NCBI GenBank assembly: GCA_001464695.1
Contig: LNDQ01000079.1
Coordinates: forward strand, 62,001-126,000
Direction of reading: 5' to 3'
Length of the DNA stretch: 64,000 nucleotides
From: Betaproteobacteria bacterium Ga0077523
GTDB lineage: Bacteria > Pseudomonadota > Gammaproteobacteria > Burkholderiales > Ga0077523
The translations under genes and the position numbers were made by a program. Each line of letters begins with the position of its first letter. The first letter of the stretch is position 1. This document shows, in pieces, positions 24,356-36,099 of the stretch. The notes under the pieces were generated by a model. That model searched no databases and was not told the DNA's origin. It was given only the letters and a program-made list of their open reading frames with translations.

Positions 24356-24835
24356 TCAGGCGCTCTGAGCAACGGGGTCGTTGTCACCTTCGGTGCTGAC
24401 CACAGCCTGCGACTGCACGGCTGCATGCAGTGTGTGCCAGGGAAGGATGGCGCACTTCACGCGCGATGGCAGGTCCTTCACGCCGGCGAACACGGTGAGG
24501 CGGCCGAGATGGTTTGCATCCTTCGCCACGTCCAGGGTGCCGGTGGCCATGCCGCGGAACTCCCCGACCAGCCGCTCGGCATCGGCAACCGATTTGCCTT
24601 TGACGTTGGCGGTCATCATCGAAGCGGAAGCCTTGCAGATGGCGCACGACTGGCCTTCGAAAGCGACACTCTCGATCACATCGCCCGCCACCTTGAGATC
24701 GAGCCGGATGTGATCGCCGCAGAGCGGATTCAAGCCTTCCGATCGATGCGTGGCATCCGGCAGCTTGCCGTAGTTGCGCGGCTTGCGATTGTGATCGAGG
24801 ATCACTTCCTGATAGAGCTGTTTGCTGTCGGTCAT
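24356..24835 (-). CDS. sufU: SufU-type iron-sulfur scaffold/sulfur acceptor
   Basis: 159-residue IscU-like protein. The three conserved cysteines lie in LNPLCGDHIRL, GQSCAICKASASMM and SRVKCAILPW, and the insertion between the second and third blocks is of the SufU kind. N-terminus MTDSKQLYQEVILDHNRKPR is typical. SufU usually accepts sulfur from SufS. It lies downstream of sufS, separated by 84 bases that contain one GC-rich repeat. The C-terminus past residue 140 is variable. Confidence 0.92.
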   Translation of the reverse strand: MTDSKQLYQEVILDHNRKPRNYGKLPDATHRSEGLNPLCGDHIRLDLKVAGDVIESVAFEGQSCAICKASASMMTANVKGKSVADAERLVGEFRGMATGTLDVAKDANHLGRLTVFAGVKDLPSRVKCAILPWHTLHAAVQSQAVVSTEGDNDPVAQSA

Positions 24836-24844
24836 GAATTCAGC

Positions 24845-24919
24845 CCTCGCCGGGCCGCCCCAAGAGGGCTGGCCCCCTTGGGGGGAGAGGCCGCTAGGCC
24901 TGTCGGGGGGGATCTCATC
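24845..24919. repeat. GC-rich palindromic repeat between sufS and sufU
   Basis: A single copy of the 78-base family seen at 16567-16803 (GGGCCGCCCCAAGAGGGCTG, then CCCCCTTGGGGGGAGAGGCC). As at flhB, it abuts the stop codon of the upstream gene, here sufS, with the CTCATCTCA edge forming the TGA. Confidence 0.85.
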
Positions 24920-26178
<1,259 letters not shown>

Positions 26179-26182
<4 letters not shown>

Positions 26183-27489
26183 GAGGCGAGTTCCTTCGCG
26201 CCGGTCTGCTCCAGCACGGTGGCGCGCAACTGCGCCGCCAGCGAGGGCAACGGGATGCGGTTCACGATGTCGGCCGCGAATGCGTAAGTGAGGAGGTTGC
26301 GCGCCGCGGTGTCGTCCAGACCACGGCTGCGCAGATAGAACACTTCTTCGGCTTCGAGCTGCCCGACGGTGGCGCCGTGCGAGCATTTCACGTCGTCGGC
26401 GAAGATCTCGAGCTGCGGCTTGGTGTCGACGTGTGCCTTGTCCGACAGCAGGAGGTTGCGGCTCTCCTGACCGGAGTCGGTCCGTTGCGCGTTCTCGCGC
26501 ACCAGCACGCGCCCGTTGAATACGGCGTGTGCACCACCGCCGGCCACGCACTTGTGCAGTTGCCGGCTGGTGCCGTGCGGCAAGGCGTGATCGATGAAGC
26601 TGTGGGTATCCGCAAGCTGACGCCCGGCGATCAACGCGAGGCCGTCCAGATGGCATTGCGCGCCAGGACCGGCCTGCACCACGTTCAGGTTCTGTCGCGA
26701 TATGCGCGCGCCCAGCGCGATACTGTTCGACCGGTACCGCCCATCGCGTTCGATGCGCACGGCACTCGTGGCAACGTGGAATGCCGCCTTGCTGTCGCGC
26801 TGCAGCTTCACGTGGTGCACGAACGCATTGGGCGCCACGACGATCTCGCTCACGGCGTTCACGCAGTACGCACCATCGTGCAGCGTCACGAAGTCCTCGA
26901 CCAGCGTGACTTCAGCGCCGGCTTCAGCCGCCACCAGCACGCGCGGATGCATCGCTACGTCCTTCTGCGTGCTGACGAACAGCACGTGCACCGGCTCGGC
27001 AATCCTGCTGCCGGCACGGGCAACGACGGTCGCGCCATCCTGGAGGTAAGCCGTGTTCAAGGCGACGAACAGGTCTCGCTGAAAGTCCGCGAGGTGCCCG
27101 AGCTGCGCTTCCACGATCGCTGTACTACGCTCTATGCCAACCGCGAGCGGCGCCGCGAACAACGGCCCATCGGACGCCGGCAGCGCCGACAGCTTCGGCG
27201 CGAACCGACCGTCGACGAACACCAGCCGAACGCTCGCCTCCGGCACGATCCAGGGCGCCAGCCGAGCGGCCTCGAGCAGAGGCCCATCGGCCGAACGGAA
27301 AGCGAGGCGGTACAACGGCGACAGATCCGTGAAGCGCCAGTCCTCGTCGCGCACGGTCGGCACGGCAAGCGCGTTAGCGCGCTCCAGCGCCGCAGCGCGC
27401 AGGCGATTGACCCAGGTCAGCGAACCGGCGGGGACTGCGGCCTGGCCCGCGAGCAGGCTGTCGCGGAACGCGGTGCTGGCGGCTTCCAT
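26179..27489 (-). CDS. sufD: Fe-S cluster assembly protein SufD
   Basis: Partner of SufB in the SufBC2D scaffold. 436 residues with the right-handed beta-helix core and the conserved C-terminal block FADDVKCSHGATVGQLEAEE, followed by FYLRSRGLDDTAARNLLTYA, which supplies the conserved Cys/His at the SufB-SufD interface. The start is the ATG within TGATG overlapping sufC; a GTG one codon earlier is possible. Overlaps on both sides show tight coupling. Confidence 0.95.
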
Positions 27490-28271
27490 CACGCTGCCTG
27501 GCGCGCCTCGGCAGCGACCCAGTCGTAGCCGCGCGATTCCAGCTCGAGTGCGAGTTCCTTGCCGCCAGTCTTGATGATGCGGCCGCCTTCCATCACGTGC
27601 ACGTAGTCGGGCACGATGTAGTTGAGCAGTCGCTGGTAGTGCGTGACCAGCACGATTCCGTTGGCGGACGTGCGCAGTGCATTGACGCCACCGGCCACGA
27701 CCCGCAAGGCGTCGATGTCGAGCCCGGAATCGGTCTCGTCGAGAACGGCGAGCTTCGGTTCCAGCAAGGCCATCTGCAGGATCTCGTTGCGTTTCTTCTC
27801 GCCGCCGGAAAACCCTTCGTTGACGCTGCGATCGAGGAATGCCGGATCCATCTCGAGCAGCTTCATCTTCTCGCGCACGAAATCGTCGAACTCGAGCGGG
27901 TCGAGTTCGTCCTTGCCGCGGGCCCCTTGCACCGTGTTGTAGGTCAGGCGCAGGAACTGGCTATTGGCGACCCCCGGCACTTCCACCGGATACTGGAAGC
28001 CCAGGAACAACCCGGCACGCGCCCGCTCTTCCGGAGCCTGGGCGAACAGATCGGTGCCGTCGAAGCTCGCCGAACCGCCGGTCACCTCGTAGGACGGATG
28101 ACCCGCGAGCACCTTCGCGAACGTGCTCTTGCCCGAGCCGTTCGGACCCATGATCGCGTGCACTTCGCCGGCGCGCACCGTGAAGTCGATGCCCTTAAGG
28201 ATCGGCGTGCCGCCGATCGAGGCCGAGAGGTTCTTCACTTCCAGCAGCACTCTGGCTCCGGCTTCGATCAT
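27489..28271 (-). CDS. sufC: Fe-S cluster assembly ATPase SufC
   Basis: ABC-type ATPase that drives conformational change in SufBC2D. 260 residues; Walker [10 protein letters not shown] near 42-50, Q-loop [10 protein letters not shown], signature [11 protein letters not shown], Walker [16 protein letters not shown] and the switch His in [12 protein letters not shown]. The N-terminus has five to eight residues more than common. Overlaps sufB and sufD by a few bases each. Confidence 0.97.
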   Translation of the reverse strand: MIEAGARVLLEVKNLSASIGGTPILKGIDFTVRAGEVHAIMGPNGSGKSTFAKVLAGHPSYEVTGGSASFDGTDLFAQAPEERARAGLFLGFQYPVEVPGVANSQFLRLTYNTVQGARGKDELDPLEFDDFVREKMKLLEMDPAFLDRSVNEGFSGGEKKRNEILQMALLEPKLAVLDETDSGLDIDALRVVAGGVNALRTSANGIVLVTHYQRLLNYIVPDYVHVMEGGRIIKTGGKELALELESRGYDWVAAEARQAA

Positions 28272-29704
28272 CCGACGCTTCCTTCGAGCTTCAGGCCGAG
28301 CAGCCTTCCGGCTTCCACGGCGAATTCCATGGGCAGTTGCGTGAAGACGTCCTTCACGAAACCGTTGATGATCATCGACACCGCTTCCTCGTTGCCGATG
28401 CCGCGGCTCGCGAAATAGAAGAGCTGGTCCTCACCGATCTTCGACGTGGTCGCCTCGTGCTCCACCTTCGCCGTGTTGTTCTGCACCTGGATGTAGGGGA
28501 AGGTGTTCGCGCCGCAGCGATCGCCGATCAGCATCGAGTCGCACTGCGAGAAATTGCGCGCACCCTCGGCCTTCGGTCCGATCTTCACCAGGCCGCGGTA
28601 GGAGTTGTTCGACTGGCCGGCGGAAATGCCCTTGGAGATGATGGTGCTGCGGGTGTTCTTCCCGATGTGGACCATCTTCGTCCCGGTATCGGCCTGCTGC
28701 TTGTGGTTGGTCAGCGCCACGGAATAGAACTCGCCCACCGAGTTGTCGCCCAGCAGCACACAGGACGGATACTTCCACGTGATCGCGGAGCCGGTTTCCA
28801 CCTGCGTCCAGCTGATGCGCGAATTGACACCCTTGCACAGCCCGCGCTTGGTGACGAAGTTGTAGATGCCACCGACACCGTTCGCGTCGCCGGCGTACCA
28901 GTTCTGCACGGTCGAGTACTTGATGTCCGCACGATCGAGAGCAACCAGTTCCACCACCGCCGCGTGCAGCTGGTTGGTGTCGAACTGTGGCGCCGTACAG
29001 CCTTCGAGATAGCTCACCGACGCGCCCTCTTCGGCGACGATCAGCGTGCGTTCGAACTGGCCGGATTCCTGGGTGTTGATGCGGAAGTAGGTGGAGAGCT
29101 CCATCGGGCATTTGACGCCCTTGGGAATGAAACAGAACGAGCCGTCCGTGAACACGGCGGAATTGAGCGCTGCGTAGAAGTTATCCCCTGCCGGCACCAC
29201 CGTGCCGAGGTACTTGCGCACCAGTTCCGGGTGTTCCTGCACGGCTTCCGAGAACGAACAGAAGATCACCCCGACGTCGGCGAGCTTCTTCTTGTAAGTG
29301 GTGGTGACCGACACGCTGTCGAAGATCACGTCCACCGCCACACCGGCGAGCGCGGCCTGTTCGTGCATCGGTACGCCGAGCTTCTCGAAGGTGCGCAGCA
29401 GCTCCGGATCGACCTCGTCCATGGACGCGAGCTTCTTCCTCGGCTTCGGCGCCGAGTAGTAGCTGATCGCCTGGAAATCGATCTTGGGGTAGTGCACGTT
29501 CGGCCACGCGGGCTCGGTCATCGTGAGCCAGTGGCGGTAAGCCTGGAGGCGGAACTCGAGCAGCCAGTCCGGCTCGTTCTTCTTGTGCGAGATCAACCGG
29601 ATGACGTCCTCGCTCAACCCGCGCGCGACGGTGTCCGACTCGATGTCGGTCACGAACCCGTGCTTGTAGGGCTGATCGATCAGGTTCTGCAGGACCGCGC
29701 TCAT
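28268..29704 (-). CDS. sufB: Fe-S cluster assembly scaffold SufB
   Basis: Main scaffold on which the SUF system builds clusters. 478 residues from [20 protein letters not shown]. Recognisable blocks are [60 protein letters not shown] and, near the C-terminus, [20 protein letters not shown] followed by [20 protein letters not shown]. Conserved cysteines include the one in GDRCGANT. An upstream open extension in the iscA gap was rejected. Confidence 0.97.
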   Translation of the reverse strand: MSAVLQNLIDQPYKHGFVTDIESDTVARGLSEDVIRLISHKKNEPDWLLEFRLQAYRHWLTMTEPAWPNVHYPKIDFQAISYYSAPKPRKKLASMDEVDPELLRTFEKLGVPMHEQAALAGVAVDVIFDSVSVTTTYKKKLADVGVIFCSFSEAVQEHPELVRKYLGTVVPAGDNFYAALNSAVFTDGSFCFIPKGVKCPMELSTYFRINTQESGQFERTLIVAEEGASVSYLEGCTAPQFDTNQLHAAVVELVALDRADIKYSTVQNWYAGDANGVGGIYNFVTKRGLCKGVNSRISWTQVETGSAITWKYPSCVLLGDNSVGEFYSVALTNHKQQADTGTKMVHIGKNTRSTIISKGISAGQSNNSYRGLVKIGPKAEGARNFSQCDSMLIGDRCGANTFPYIQVQNNTAKVEHEATTSKIGEDQLFYFASRGIGNEEAVSMIINGFVKDVFTQLPMEFAVEAGRLLGLKLEGSVG

Positions 29705-29721
29705 CGCTTCCGTTCCGTGCC

Positions 29722-30045
29722 CTAGACGTTGAAGCTCTCGCCGCAGCCGCACTGGCTCTTGGCGTTGGGGTTCTCGACCTTGAAGACTTCCTTGAAACCG
29801 TCGCGGACGAAATCAAGGGTCGAGCCATCCAGGACACGCAGTGCCTCCTGGTCCACCACGACCTTTGCGTCGTGGGCTTCGAACAGCTGGTCGCCGGTGC
29901 CCACCTCCTCCGCCACGTCGAAGGTGTAGGCGAGTCCGGAACAGCCCACCTTGCGCACGCCGAGGCGCAGACCCATGCCGCCGCGTTTGCCCACGATGGA
30001 GTTGCGGATGTGCTTCGCCGCGCTTTCGGTCAACGTGATCGCCAC
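29722..30045 (-). CDS. IscA/SufA-type iron-sulfur carrier
   Basis: A-type carrier of 107 residues from a GTG ([20 protein letters not shown]) preceded by GAGGAGG. A more upstream ATG at 30072 overlaps the iscR stop and is less likely. The three ligand cysteines are in [10 protein letters not shown] and the C-terminal CGCGESFNV. The sequence looks more IscA-like than SufA-like, but it sits at the head of sufBCDS, so its role is as the A-type carrier of this SUF operon. Confidence 0.9.
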   Translation of the reverse strand: MAITLTESAAKHIRNSIVGKRGGMGLRLGVRKVGCSGLAYTFDVAEEVGTGDQLFEAHDAKVVVDQEALRVLDGSTLDFVRDGFKEVFKVENPNAKSQCGCGESFNV

Positions 30046-30071
30046 TGTTGCTGCCTCCTCGAGTCTGCCCA

Positions 30072-30563
30072 TCAAGCCGATACCGCCGGCTCCTTGCCCT
30101 GGTCGCAGCGCGAGCCACGGCGTTCGGGCATTTCCACCACCTGCGGCTGTTTCGCCGGATCGCGCTGTTCCGCCACGAGCTGCGCCAGCGTCACCGCCTG
30201 CAGGTAATCGAAGATATGGGTGTTGAGCCGCGTCCAAAGGTCGTGGGTGAGACATTTGCGGTCGTCGTGACAGTTTTCCTTGCCGCCGCACTGGGTTGCG
30301 TCGATCGGCTCGTCGACCGCCAGGATGACGTCGGCCACCGAGACGTCCGCGGTCTTCTTGGCGAGCGTGTAGCCGCCCCCCGGCCCGCGGGTGCTGTTGA
30401 CCAGACCCTGGCGGCGCAGCCGCCCGAACAGCTGCTCCAGGTAGGAGAGCGAGATCTTCTGCCGCTCGCTGATGTCGGCCAGCGTGACGGGGCCCTGGCC
30501 GTCGCGCAGCGCGAGATCGATCATGGCGGTGACTGCAAAACGGCCCTTAGTGGTGAGTCGCAT
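30072..30563 (-). CDS. iscR: Iron-sulfur-sensing regulator IscR (Rrf2 family)
   Basis: [2Fe-2S] Rrf2-type regulator that senses cluster supply. 163 residues; winged helix [20 protein letters not shown] with [20 protein letters not shown] as recognition helix and [11 protein letters not shown] as wing. Cluster ligands are [13 protein letters not shown] plus the following His (C-x5-C-x5-C). First gene of the iscR-iscA-sufBCDS-sufU-nfu-Rieske run. Its own promoter carries a type-1-like IscR site, so feedback repression is expected. Confidence 0.95.
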   Translation of the reverse strand: MRLTTKGRFAVTAMIDLALRDGQGPVTLADISERQKISLSYLEQLFGRLRRQGLVNSTRGPGGGYTLAKKTADVSVADVILAVDEPIDATQCGGKENCHDDRKCLTHDLWTRLNTHIFDYLQAVTLAQLVAEQRDPAKQPQVVEMPERRGSRCDQGKEPAVSA

Positions 30564-30633
30564 GGCGCCCTCGTGTGGATTGAACCTCAGGAATCTGCTG
30601 CTGCCCTTGTGCGCCCCTCGACGCTTCAGACGG

Positions 30634-30683
30634 GTACCTGATTATTTTGGTCAAGTATAAAAGTGCCCGACCGTTTCAGTCAA
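30634..30683 (-). promoter_or_regulatory. Sigma-70 promoter with IscR type-1-like site before iscR
   Basis: On the minus strand, -35 TTGACT (30683-30678) and -10 TATACT (30659-30654) are 18 bases apart. Overlapping the -10 is ATACTTGACC-N7-TCAGGTAC (30658-30634), close in pattern to the E. coli iscR operator. The -35 lies across the cysE stop codon, so the operon promoter begins inside the 3' end of cysE. Confidence 0.7.
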
Positions 30684-31428
30684 CAATGCGGTTGAGGTAG
30701 GCCGGGTCGAACTTGTCGGCGGTGGCTTTGGAATCCTCCACGTGGCCACCGAGGCGCTCGATCTCGGACCGCAGCGCCCCGATCTGCTTTTCCTGGACGG
30801 CCATATGATCGATCAGGCCATGAATGGCCTTCACCATGGGGTCGTTCATGTCGGCCCCGACGGCATAGGCTGAAAATCCCATCTTTTCAGCACGTTGTTC
30901 GCGCGTCTGGCCTTCGCCGGACTCGATGATCCGGGCCGGAATGCCCACCGCGGTGCTGCCCGCCGGCACGTCGCGGACCACCACGGCATTCGATCCGATC
31001 TTGGCGTTATCGCCCACGGTGATGGGACCCAGGACCTTGGCGCCGGCCCCGATCACCACGCCTTCACCCAGGGTCGGGTGGCGTTTGCCCTTGTTCCAGG
31101 AAGTGCCACCCAAGGTAACGCCGTGATACAGGGTGCAATCGTCGCCGATCTCCGCCGTCTCGCCGATAACGATCCCCATTCCGTGGTCAATGAAGAACCG
31201 GCGGCCGATGCGCGCACCCGGATGAATCTCGATACCGGTCAGCCAGCGGGCGATCGCCGACACCCAGCGGGCCAGCCAGAGCAGCTTCCACATCCACAGG
31301 CGATGGGCTACGCGATGGAACAGCAGCGCATGGAAGCCCGGGTAACAGGTGACGACCTCCCACGCTGACCGTGCCGCGGGGTCGCGGTCGAACACCACCC
31401 GGATCTCTTCTCTCACCTTGGCCAGCAT
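30676..31428 (-). CDS. cysE: Serine O-acetyltransferase CysE
   Basis: Makes O-acetylserine, the cysteine precursor, from serine and acetyl-CoA. 250 residues; helical N-terminus ([20 protein letters not shown]), then left-handed beta-helix hexapeptides with the active-site His segments [19 protein letters not shown] and [19 protein letters not shown]. The C-terminus is about 60 residues longer than the short CysE forms. It lies immediately upstream of iscR on the same strand; cysteine is the sulfur source for SufS. Confidence 0.95.
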   Translation of the reverse strand: MLAKVREEIRVVFDRDPAARSAWEVVTCYPGFHALLFHRVAHRLWMWKLLWLARWVSAIARWLTGIEIHPGARIGRRFFIDHGMGIVIGETAEIGDDCTLYHGVTLGGTSWNKGKRHPTLGEGVVIGAGAKVLGPITVGDNAKIGSNAVVVRDVPAGSTAVGIPARIIESGEGQTREQRAEKMGFSAYAVGADMNDPMVKAIHGLIDHMAVQEKQIGALRSEIERLGGHVEDSKATADKFDPAYLNRIVD

Positions 31429-31487
31429 CGTCGTTCCAGTCGCACCTCGCGTGAACCGGTCACGTTACTGAAACCCCAGTGTTTCGG

Positions 31488-32213
31488 TCAACTTCTCCGG
31501 GACTTCGACACCTTGTTGAGGAGTCCGCGAAGGATCCGCACCTCCTCCTGGTCCACCCGGGCCTTGGCGATCAGGCGGCGCAGGCGCGGCAGCAGGCGCT
31601 TCGGGTTCTCGGGGTCGAAGAAGCCGATGTTCGCCAGCACCTCTTCCAGATGAGCGTGCAGATGCTCCAGATCGTCGAACGTCGGCCTGGCAGCCGCTTC
31701 GACTTCGGGTACGAAATCACCCAACGCGGCGAGGCGCACTTCGTAGGCGAACACCTGGACGGCCTGCGCCAGATTGAGCGACGTGTAGTCGGGATTCGCA
31801 GGAATGTGCGCGAGCAACGAACACTTGCGCACTTCGTCGACCGTGAGCCCGTTCGCTTCGGTGCCGAAGACCAGGGCTACGTCGCCAGAACCCGCATCTT
31901 CCATCGCGCGCGCCGCGGCGGCGCGACAGGTCACCAGTTCCGGCGCCATCTCATAGGTGTGGCTCACCGTGGCGATGGCGAGCACCGTGCCGGCGAGCGC
32001 CTCGTCGAGCGACCCGACCACTCGCGCCGCGCCGAGCACGTCGAGCGCGTTCGATGACAGCGCATCGGCTTGCGCGTCGGGGAAGCGCTTCGGATTCACC
32101 AGGACTAGCCGCTTGAGACCCATCGTCTTCATTGCGCGCGCGGTCGCACCGATGTTGCCGGGATGGGTCGTGTGCGAAAGCACGACGCGCACGCGTGCGA
32201 GCCGGTCAATCAC
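31488..32213 (-). CDS. trmJ: tRNA (cytidine/uridine-2'-O-)-methyltransferase TrmJ
   Basis: SPOUT-family enzyme methylating the ribose of position 32 in tRNAs. 241 residues from a GTG. Motifs are [20 protein letters not shown] at the N-terminus, [36 protein letters not shown] and the knot segment [20 protein letters not shown]. The C-terminal helical extension ([16 protein letters not shown]) is typical of TrmJ. It is divergent from suhB, a common neighbour, and ends 59 bases from cysE. Confidence 0.95.
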   Translation of the reverse strand: MIDRLARVRVVLSHTTHPGNIGATARAMKTMGLKRLVLVNPKRFPDAQADALSSNALDVLGAARVVGSLDEALAGTVLAIATVSHTYEMAPELVTCRAAAARAMEDAGSGDVALVFGTEANGLTVDEVRKCSLLAHIPANPDYTSLNLAQAVQVFAYEVRLAALGDFVPEVEAAARPTFDDLEHLHAHLEEVLANIGFFDPENPKRLLPRLRRLIAKARVDQEEVRILRGLLNKVSKSRRS

Positions 32214-32284
32214 GGTTGCGCCCGCCGGGATCGGGAGTTCGATCGGCTAGAATGCGCGTCTTTCGCCATTGCGCCGCGCCCACC

Positions 32285-33094
32285 ATGCATCACATGCTCA
32301 ATATCGCGGTGAAGGCCGCGCGCCGCGCCGGCAGCATCATCGCGCGCGCGTCGGACAACCTCGACATCCTCACTGTCCGCCACAAGTCCCTGAACGACCT
32401 CGTCTCGGAAGTCGACAAGGCGGCCGAAGAGGCGATCATCGACACGTTGAGGACCGCCTATCCCGATCACGCGTTCCTCGGAGAGGAAAGCGGCGCTTCG
32501 GGCGAATCGGACCACGTGTGGATCATCGATCCGCTCGACGGCACCACCAATTTCCTGCACGGTTTTCCGGTCTACTGCGTGTCGATCGCAATGACCTTGA
32601 AGGGCGTGCTGACCCATGGGGTCATCTTCGACCCGGTGCGTAACGATCTCTTCACCTCCTCGCGCGGCAGCGGTGCGTTTCTCAACGACCGCCGCCTGCG
32701 GGTCTCCAAACGCGAGAAGCTCATCGACACGCTGATCGGCACCGGTTTTCCGTTCCGCATCCAGGAACATACCGACGCCTACGTCGCGATGATGAAGGAC
32801 TTCATGCACAAGACGGCAGGCATCCGTCGTCCGGGTGCGGCTGCGCTCGATCTCGCGAACGTCGCTGCCGGACGCCTCGATGGTTTCTGGGAAATCGGGC
32901 TTTCGCCTTGGGACATGGCGGCGGGCGCGCTGATGATCCAGGAAGCGGGTGGGCTCGTCGGTGACCTGCAAGGCAACGAGGGCTATCTGGAGAAGGGCAT
33001 GATCGTGGCGGCCAGCCCGAAGATATTCCCGCAGATGCTGAGCGTGATCGGCAGCCATCTCACGCCGGCCTTGCGAGCAACTCCACCCGGCTGA
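32285..33094 (+). CDS. suhB: Inositol-1-monophosphatase SuhB
   Basis: Mg2+-dependent phosphatase acting on inositol-1-phosphate; in other bacteria SuhB also joins the rRNA antitermination complex. 269 residues ([20 protein letters not shown]; an ATG three codons later is possible). The metal-binding motifs are GEESG near 67, [14 protein letters not shown] near 86-99 and [15 protein letters not shown] near 213. Open frame upstream overlaps trmJ and was rejected. Confidence 0.95.
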   Translation: MHHMLNIAVKAARRAGSIIARASDNLDILTVRHKSLNDLVSEVDKAAEEAIIDTLRTAYPDHAFLGEESGASGESDHVWIIDPLDGTTNFLHGFPVYCVSIAMTLKGVLTHGVIFDPVRNDLFTSSRGSGAFLNDRRLRVSKREKLIDTLIGTGFPFRIQEHTDAYVAMMKDFMHKTAGIRRPGAAALDLANVAAGRLDGFWEIGLSPWDMAAGALMIQEAGGLVGDLQGNEGYLEKGMIVAASPKIFPQMLSVIGSHLTPALRATPPG

Positions 33095-33121
33095 GGTCGG
33101 CGAGGCCCGATCGTACGGCAG

Positions 33122-35917
33122 TCAGGACTTGCGGTCGATCCGGGCGAGCAGCTGCTGCAACTCCGCCTTGTCGGCGAAGGCGGGGCTGTTGCTCACCAGC
33201 CAGTTCAACTGCTCGCGGGCCTTGGCTGTATGGCCTGCCGACAGATAGAGCTTGGCGAGATTCAGGCGGAACGGCCCTGCCTCGGGGGCGGCGGCCACCA
33301 CCTGCTGCTGCAACTCGATTGCCTTGTCCAACTGATTCTCGCTGGCATAGGCGAGCGCGAGCGTGTCCATGAGCGCCGGGTTCTGCGGCGAGACCTTCAA
33401 GGCGCGCAGCGCAAACGCGGATGCGCCCGGCCGCCCCTGCTGCACCAGCACCCAGGCCACGTTGTTGAGGCCTTGGGCGTCCTCAGCATCGCGTTCGACG
33501 ACCATGCGGTAGTAGCGCTCGGCGAGCGGCCAATCCTTTGCCGCGACGGCGCGATCGCCGAGGTACTGCGGGAACGAGACGTCGGTCGGATGCTGGCCGA
33601 GCCACGTCGATGCAAGGCGGTCGGCTTCGGCATTCTTCTTCTGCGCCAGCAGGACCTGATGCAGACGCCGCGCCGCTTCGTCAGGCTTTTCCTTGGTGAC
33701 CGCCGTGCGCAACATCCTCTCGGCGGCCGGAAGATCGCCGCGCAGCACCTCGAGCTCACCTTCCATGAGAAATCCGGCGGCCTCGTTCGGATGGCGCTTC
33801 TGATGGTCCCGAACGAGTGCCTGTGCCTGGACCAGATCCTTGTCGAGCGCTGCGAGACTGACGGCGACGCGCAGAACCTGCACGGACTCCGGCGCGATGA
33901 TGCTCGCCCGTCGCACCGCAGCTCTCGCCCCGGTGAGATCCTTCGCGCGCACGTGGATATCCACCATCTTGAGATGCGGCGCCGCCGACTTCGGCAGCAT
34001 CGCTGCGAGGCGCCCATAGGTGATGAGGGCCTGCTGGGTCTCGCCGCTGGCGGCTTGCGACTGGCCGAGGCGATCGAGAAACTCGACATCTTCCGGCCAC
34101 ACAGCCACGGCCGCCTGCGCGACGGTGACCGCCGCCTTGAACTCGCGCCGGCTGACGTAGTGATCGATGAGAATCAGGCGGGGCCCCCGATTGCTGGGAT
34201 GGGCCGTGATGGCCTGGTTCAGCAGTTTGGCAGCCTCCGCCGCGCCGCCTTCGCGCGCGTGGATCTCGGCCAGCGCGAGCAGCGCCTGCAGTTGATTGGG
34301 GTCCTTGGCGAGCAGCGCCTGAAAGCGCCCCTTCGCGGCATCGCGCCGACCCTGGGCGAGGTCGATGCCCGCCAGCGCCGCGATGGCCGCATAGTGCTGC
34401 GGGTCCTTTTGGAGTGCGCGTTCGAAATGGGCGCGCGCGCTATCGATCTTGCCGCGGCGCAGTTCGATACGACCGCGCAGCTCGTGCGGCAGTGCGCTGT
34501 CAGGCTGGTCGCGCGCGACCACCTCCACCGCCGCCGCCGCTCGATCCAGTTCGCCGCGGGCCAGCAAGGCGCTGACGAGCGCGAGGGCAGCCGTGGGATT
34601 GTTCGCTTGCCGGGCAACGGACTGCAGTTCCACGATCGCTGCGTCGGACGGATCCCGATAGGCCTGGGTGACCGCCTTGGCCATCGCGACACCTTCGTTC
34701 TTGGGCAACAGCTTCATCGCGCGCGCATAGAGCGCATCCGCTGCCTTGGCATCGTCCGTCATGAGACGTGCCTGAGCCATGAGGATCAGCGCCTCGACCG
34801 GCGCGTTACCCCCTTCCACGAGAGGCCGCAAGGCTTCGAGCGCCTTGCCGTACTGGCCGGATACCACGTAGGCCCGACCGAGCAGCACCCGCGGAGCCGC
34901 CGCCTGGGGCGCCAGGGCGGACGCGCGCAACAACAACGCCTCCGCCTGGGCGGGCGACTTGAGGTCGATCTCCGCAGCGCCGGCCAGTTGCAGCAGCGAC
35001 ACGTTGCTGGTGCCGCGCCCGATGAGTTCGCCGGTCAGCTCGCGCGTGCGCTTCACTTCACCCCGCAGGTAGGCAAGCTTCGCTTCGTAGAAACGCGTCT
35101 GGGGATTGTTCGGCAGGACCTCGCGCATGGCCTTCCATTGCGTCTCTGCGGCCACCATGTCGGGCGGCGACAGGTAGGCGGAGATCAACGCCGCGTGCGC
35201 CGAGACGGAATCGGGCTTGAGTTGCAGCGCCTTGCGGAAGGCCTCGATCGCCTGGGACCGTTCGCCCGCGGTCTCCGCGAGCTGCCCCTTGAGGATCCAC
35301 GCCTGGACGTTGTCGGGCGCCTTGACGATGATCCGGTCGACCATCTCGGCCGCGCGGGTCACATTGCCGCGCACTGCCGTGAGGTTGGTGGCCATCAGCA
35401 GTGCAGGCACATGGCCTGGAACGCGTTCCAGGGCGGCTGCCACTGCCAGATCGGCCTCGCGCAGCGATCCCTGGGACTGATAGGCGGACGCGATCGTCGT
35501 CTTCAGCTCAGCAGTCGGCAGCTTCTCCGTGAACTCGGTCTCGCCGTAGGTATCGGTCAGCTTGCGGTACTTCTGCTGGACCAGCAGCGCGCGCGCCAGT
35601 TGCGGCACGACTTCCTCGGCCGGGTGCTTGAGGCGCAATGCCCGCTCGAGCTCGATCTCCGCACCGGCTGCGTCGCCCGATTCGAGCAGTGCACGGCCCA
35701 GGAGATACCGTGCCTCGGGCCCTTCGTCACCCTGCTGCAGCAGGTTCTTGAGTTCGATGGTCGCCGTGGAGGCCTGCCCTGATTCCAGATGCTGCCGGGC
35801 CGACTGCAGGGTCCCGGCTTCGTTCACCCGGTCGCAACCGGCGGCGAGCAACACCAAGCCGATTGCAAGTGTGCGGAAGTCGAATGTGCGCGCGCCTTCG
35901 AGGGTTGATGGGACCAA
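33122..35917 (-). CDS. prsT: PrsT-type TPR lipoprotein of the PEP-CTERM/exopolysaccharide system
   Basis: A large protein of about 931 residues made almost wholly of TPR units (for example QAWILKGQLAETAGERSQAI and LNNVAWVLVQQGRPGASAFA). It has a lipoprotein signal ending LVLLAAGC, so it is probably anchored in the outer membrane. Length and the N-terminal QSARQHLESGQASTATIELK match the PEP-CTERM-linked PrsT family. I chose the TTG at 35917: it has AGGAG at the right distance, a normal signal length, and lies about 40 bases after the predicted sigma-54 start. An ATG at 35950 would leave almost no leader. The next gene upstream encodes a PEP-CTERM protein. Confidence 0.85.
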   Translation of the reverse strand: MVPSTLEGARTFDFRTLAIGLVLLAAGCDRVNEAGTLQSARQHLESGQASTATIELKNLLQQGDEGPEARYLLGRALLESGDAAGAEIELERALRLKHPAEEVVPQLARALLVQQKYRKLTDTYGETEFTEKLPTAELKTTIASAYQSQGSLREADLAVAAALERVPGHVPALLMATNLTAVRGNVTRAAEMVDRIIVKAPDNVQAWILKGQLAETAGERSQAIEAFRKALQLKPDSVSAHAALISAYLSPPDMVAAETQWKAMREVLPNNPQTRFYEAKLAYLRGEVKRTRELTGELIGRGTSNVSLLQLAGAAEIDLKSPAQAEALLLRASALAPQAAAPRVLLGRAYVVSGQYGKALEALRPLVEGGNAPVEALILMAQARLMTDDAKAADALYARAMKLLPKNEGVAMAKAVTQAYRDPSDAAIVELQSVARQANNPTAALALVSALLARGELDRAAAAVEVVARDQPDSALPHELRGRIELRRGKIDSARAHFERALQKDPQHYAAIAALAGIDLAQGRRDAAKGRFQALLAKDPNQLQALLALAEIHAREGGAAEAAKLLNQAITAHPSNRGPRLILIDHYVSRREFKAAVTVAQAAVAVWPEDVEFLDRLGQSQAASGETQQALITYGRLAAMLPKSAAPHLKMVDIHVRAKDLTGARAAVRRASIIAPESVQVLRVAVSLAALDKDLVQAQALVRDHQKRHPNEAAGFLMEGELEVLRGDLPAAERMLRTAVTKEKPDEAARRLHQVLLAQKKNAEADRLASTWLGQHPTDVSFPQYLGDRAVAAKDWPLAERYYRMVVERDAEDAQGLNNVAWVLVQQGRPGASAFALRALKVSPQNPALMDTLALAYASENQLDKAIELQQQVVAAAPEAGPFRLNLAKLYLSAGHTAKAREQLNWLVSNSPAFADKAELQQLLARIDRKS

Positions 35918-35967
35918 CGGCAACTCCTGGTTGTTAGGTCGATCGTCCATTATGGGAGATCGTGACT

Positions 35968-35983
35968 CGCAATGCCCGTACCA
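35968..35983 (-). promoter_or_regulatory. Sigma-54-type promoter of prsT
   Basis: Minus-strand TGGTACG-GGCA-TTGCG keeps the GG-N10-GC core and differs from consensus at one -24 base and the last position. The predicted start is near 35957. Confidence 0.65.
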
Positions 35984-36021
35984 TGCCCGAGCATTCCGAC
36001 CGCCCCGGCAAGGGACGGCGC

Positions 36022-36062
36022 AAAAAACAGCGGCCCGCGGCGCTGAATCGCCGCGGGCCGCT
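36022..36062 (-). terminator. Intrinsic terminator after the PEP-CTERM gene
   Basis: A perfect 14-base stem (AGCGGCCCGCGGCG and complement) with a six-base loop, followed on the minus strand by a run of six T (36027-36022). It insulates the PEP-CTERM gene from prsT. Confidence 0.9.
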
Positions 36063-36099
36063 TCGAACGACCTGCTTGAATGCTGACGGTGCTGTCAGG

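Noticed and set aside
33230-35782. Long open frame on the plus strand over prsT
   Set aside because: Antisense shadow; prsT on the minus strand has clear TPR periodicity and a lipoprotein signal.
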